Source: a bacterium (GTDB lineage Bacteria > Chloroflexota > Dormibacteria > UBA8260 > Bog-877). Taken from it: a stretch of 6,394 nt of DNA. Below are positions 5,843 to 6,394 of this stretch, in pieces. How positions within the stretch are numbered: the stretch's first letter is position 1; the number at the start of each line of letters is the position of its first letter. Both the position numbers and the translations under genes were made by a program. The stretch is from NCBI GenBank assembly GCA_021791345.1, contig JAJYWT010000167.1, forward strand, positions 1 to 6,394, read 5' to 3'. Below the pieces are notes generated by a model that was given only the letters and a program-made list of their open reading frames with translations, searched no databases and was not told the origin of the DNA.

Positions 5843-6394
5843 AGCGGGGCGTCCATGAAGGCGTCGAAGACCCGCGCGAAGCGAGCCGCCTCGTCGACGA
5901 AGGGGAAGTGGCCGCTCTGCTCCATGACCACCAGCTCGGAGGTCGGGATCAGGGCCTGGAGGCGGCGAGCGTGGGGCTCCAGCGGCAGCTCGGTGTCGCG
6001 GGCGCCCCAGACGATCAGGGTGGGAACCTGGATCATCCGTGCCTGGGAGCTCAGATCCTCGGTCACCGCCGCCACCAGGGTTGGCCTCAGCGCCGGGCCC
6101 GCCGCCCGATAGTCGGCCGACCCGAAGTGCTCGGCAAGCCGCTCCCGCGCCCCGCGGCCGAGCCGCCCCGGCAACAGCCCGCTCAGGGAGCGCAGCCCGC
6201 GATAGACGCGGACCCGGACCGGCGGCGGGGCCCCGGCCTCGGGCCGGATGCCCGAGGCGCCGCAGAGCAGCAGTCGATCGGGCGGGGATGAGCTCAGCGC
6301 CAGCCGGATCGAGACGGCCCCACCATACGAGTGGCCCATCAGGCTCAGAGGAGCTCCAAGCTGCTCCCGCGCCCACCGCGTGACCAGCTCCGAG
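5839..6394 (-). CDS. Partial alpha/beta hydrolase (N-terminus off the right edge)
   Basis: There are 184 visible residues up to the TGA at 5841-5839. The frame is open to the window edge, so the gene begins outside. The visible part starts in the helix before the nucleophile elbow. The elbow GHSYGG puts Ser at codon 6330-6328. Strand-associated VPTLIVWGARDTELP supplies the acid Asp at 5997-5995, and EQSGHFPFVDEAARF supplies the catalytic His at 5910-5908. A Pro/Arg-rich cap region lies between them. The full Ser-Asp-His triad is therefore present, and the enzyme should be an active serine hydrolase of the AB-hydrolase 1 type (esterase, lipase, lactonase or amidase; substrate not predictable). 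No signal peptide can be assessed. Its stop overlaps the murF-like GTG by 4 nt, so it is translated together with a peptidoglycan ligase pair and may act on a related substrate. That is inference from context. A start at the ATG 6339 would cut away the sequence before the elbow and is rejected. Confidence 0.88.
   Translation of the reverse strand, partial: SELVTRWAREQLGAPLSLMGHSYGGAVSIRLALSSSPPDRLLLCGASGIRPEAGAPPPVRVRVYRGLRSLSGLLPGRLGRGARERLAEHFGSADYRAAGPALRPTLVAAVTEDLSSQARMIQVPTLIVWGARDTELPLEPHARRLQALIPTSELVVMEQSGHFPFVDEAARFARVFDAFMDAPL

Noticed and set aside
5039..6112. Plus-strand 357-codon open frame opposite the Mur ligase and hydrolase.
   Set aside because: Gly/Gln/Arg-rich shadow frame on the complement of two well-supported genes.
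5843..6376. Extension of the Mur ligase frame upstream to an ATG at 6376.
   Set aside because: The translated extension is Gly/Ala/Arg-rich and unlike any domain, and it lies out of frame over the hydrolase gene with its intact catalytic triad. The GTG at 5842 in a GTGA overlap is the better start.

Overview
The window is a GC-rich (roughly two-thirds G+C by eye), densely coded bacterial chromosome segment. It holds three complete genes of peptidoglycan or amino-sugar physiology, one complete amino-acid biosynthesis gene, and a partial gene at each edge. There are no RNA genes, CRISPR arrays, insertion sequences or phage genes. The host cannot be named from the sequence. The GC content, a YvcK protein with the two-helix membrane anchor I associate with cyanobacteria and Chloroflexota-like lineages, and a membrane-fused Mur ligase that I recall from clostridial and related Terrabacteria proteins suggest a high-GC member of that broad group (for example Chloroflexota or Dormibacterota). 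That placement is inference.

Layout. Positions 1-612 (minus) encode the N-terminus of a membrane-bound sensor-like protein whose output domain lies off the left edge. Positions 698-1705 (minus) encode a branched-chain aminotransferase (ilvE). A 126-bp divergent promoter region (1706-1831) separates it from yvcK/glmR (1832-3118, plus), a membrane-anchored member of the CofD-like UDP-sugar-binding family. Its stop codon faces the stop of ddl (3120-4265, minus) with one base between them. ddl is the last gene of a tightly coupled minus-strand operon that reads, in transcription order: alpha/beta hydrolase (5839-6394, cut by the right edge), membrane-fused MurF-like ligase (4262-5842), and D-Ala-D-Ala ligase. 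Both junctions are 4-nt stop/start overlaps using non-ATG starts (GTGA and TTGA).

How the genes fit together. Ddl should make the D-Ala-D-Ala dipeptide, and a MurF-type ligase would attach it to a muramyl peptide, so the two coupled genes form a make-and-attach pair. The ligase has no canonical N-terminal UDP-substrate-binding domain. A roughly 155-residue polytopic membrane region takes its place, and the usual KGSR-type C-terminal motif reads FENDLPD. This raises the possibility of a membrane- or lipid-linked acceptor. YvcK/GlmR proteins bind UDP-GlcNAc and tune cell-wall precursor supply in Firmicutes and Actinobacteria, so the convergent yvcK is thematically linked to the operon, although the usual rapZ and whiA neighbours are not seen here. 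The membrane-fused ligase and its coupled operon are the most interesting items.
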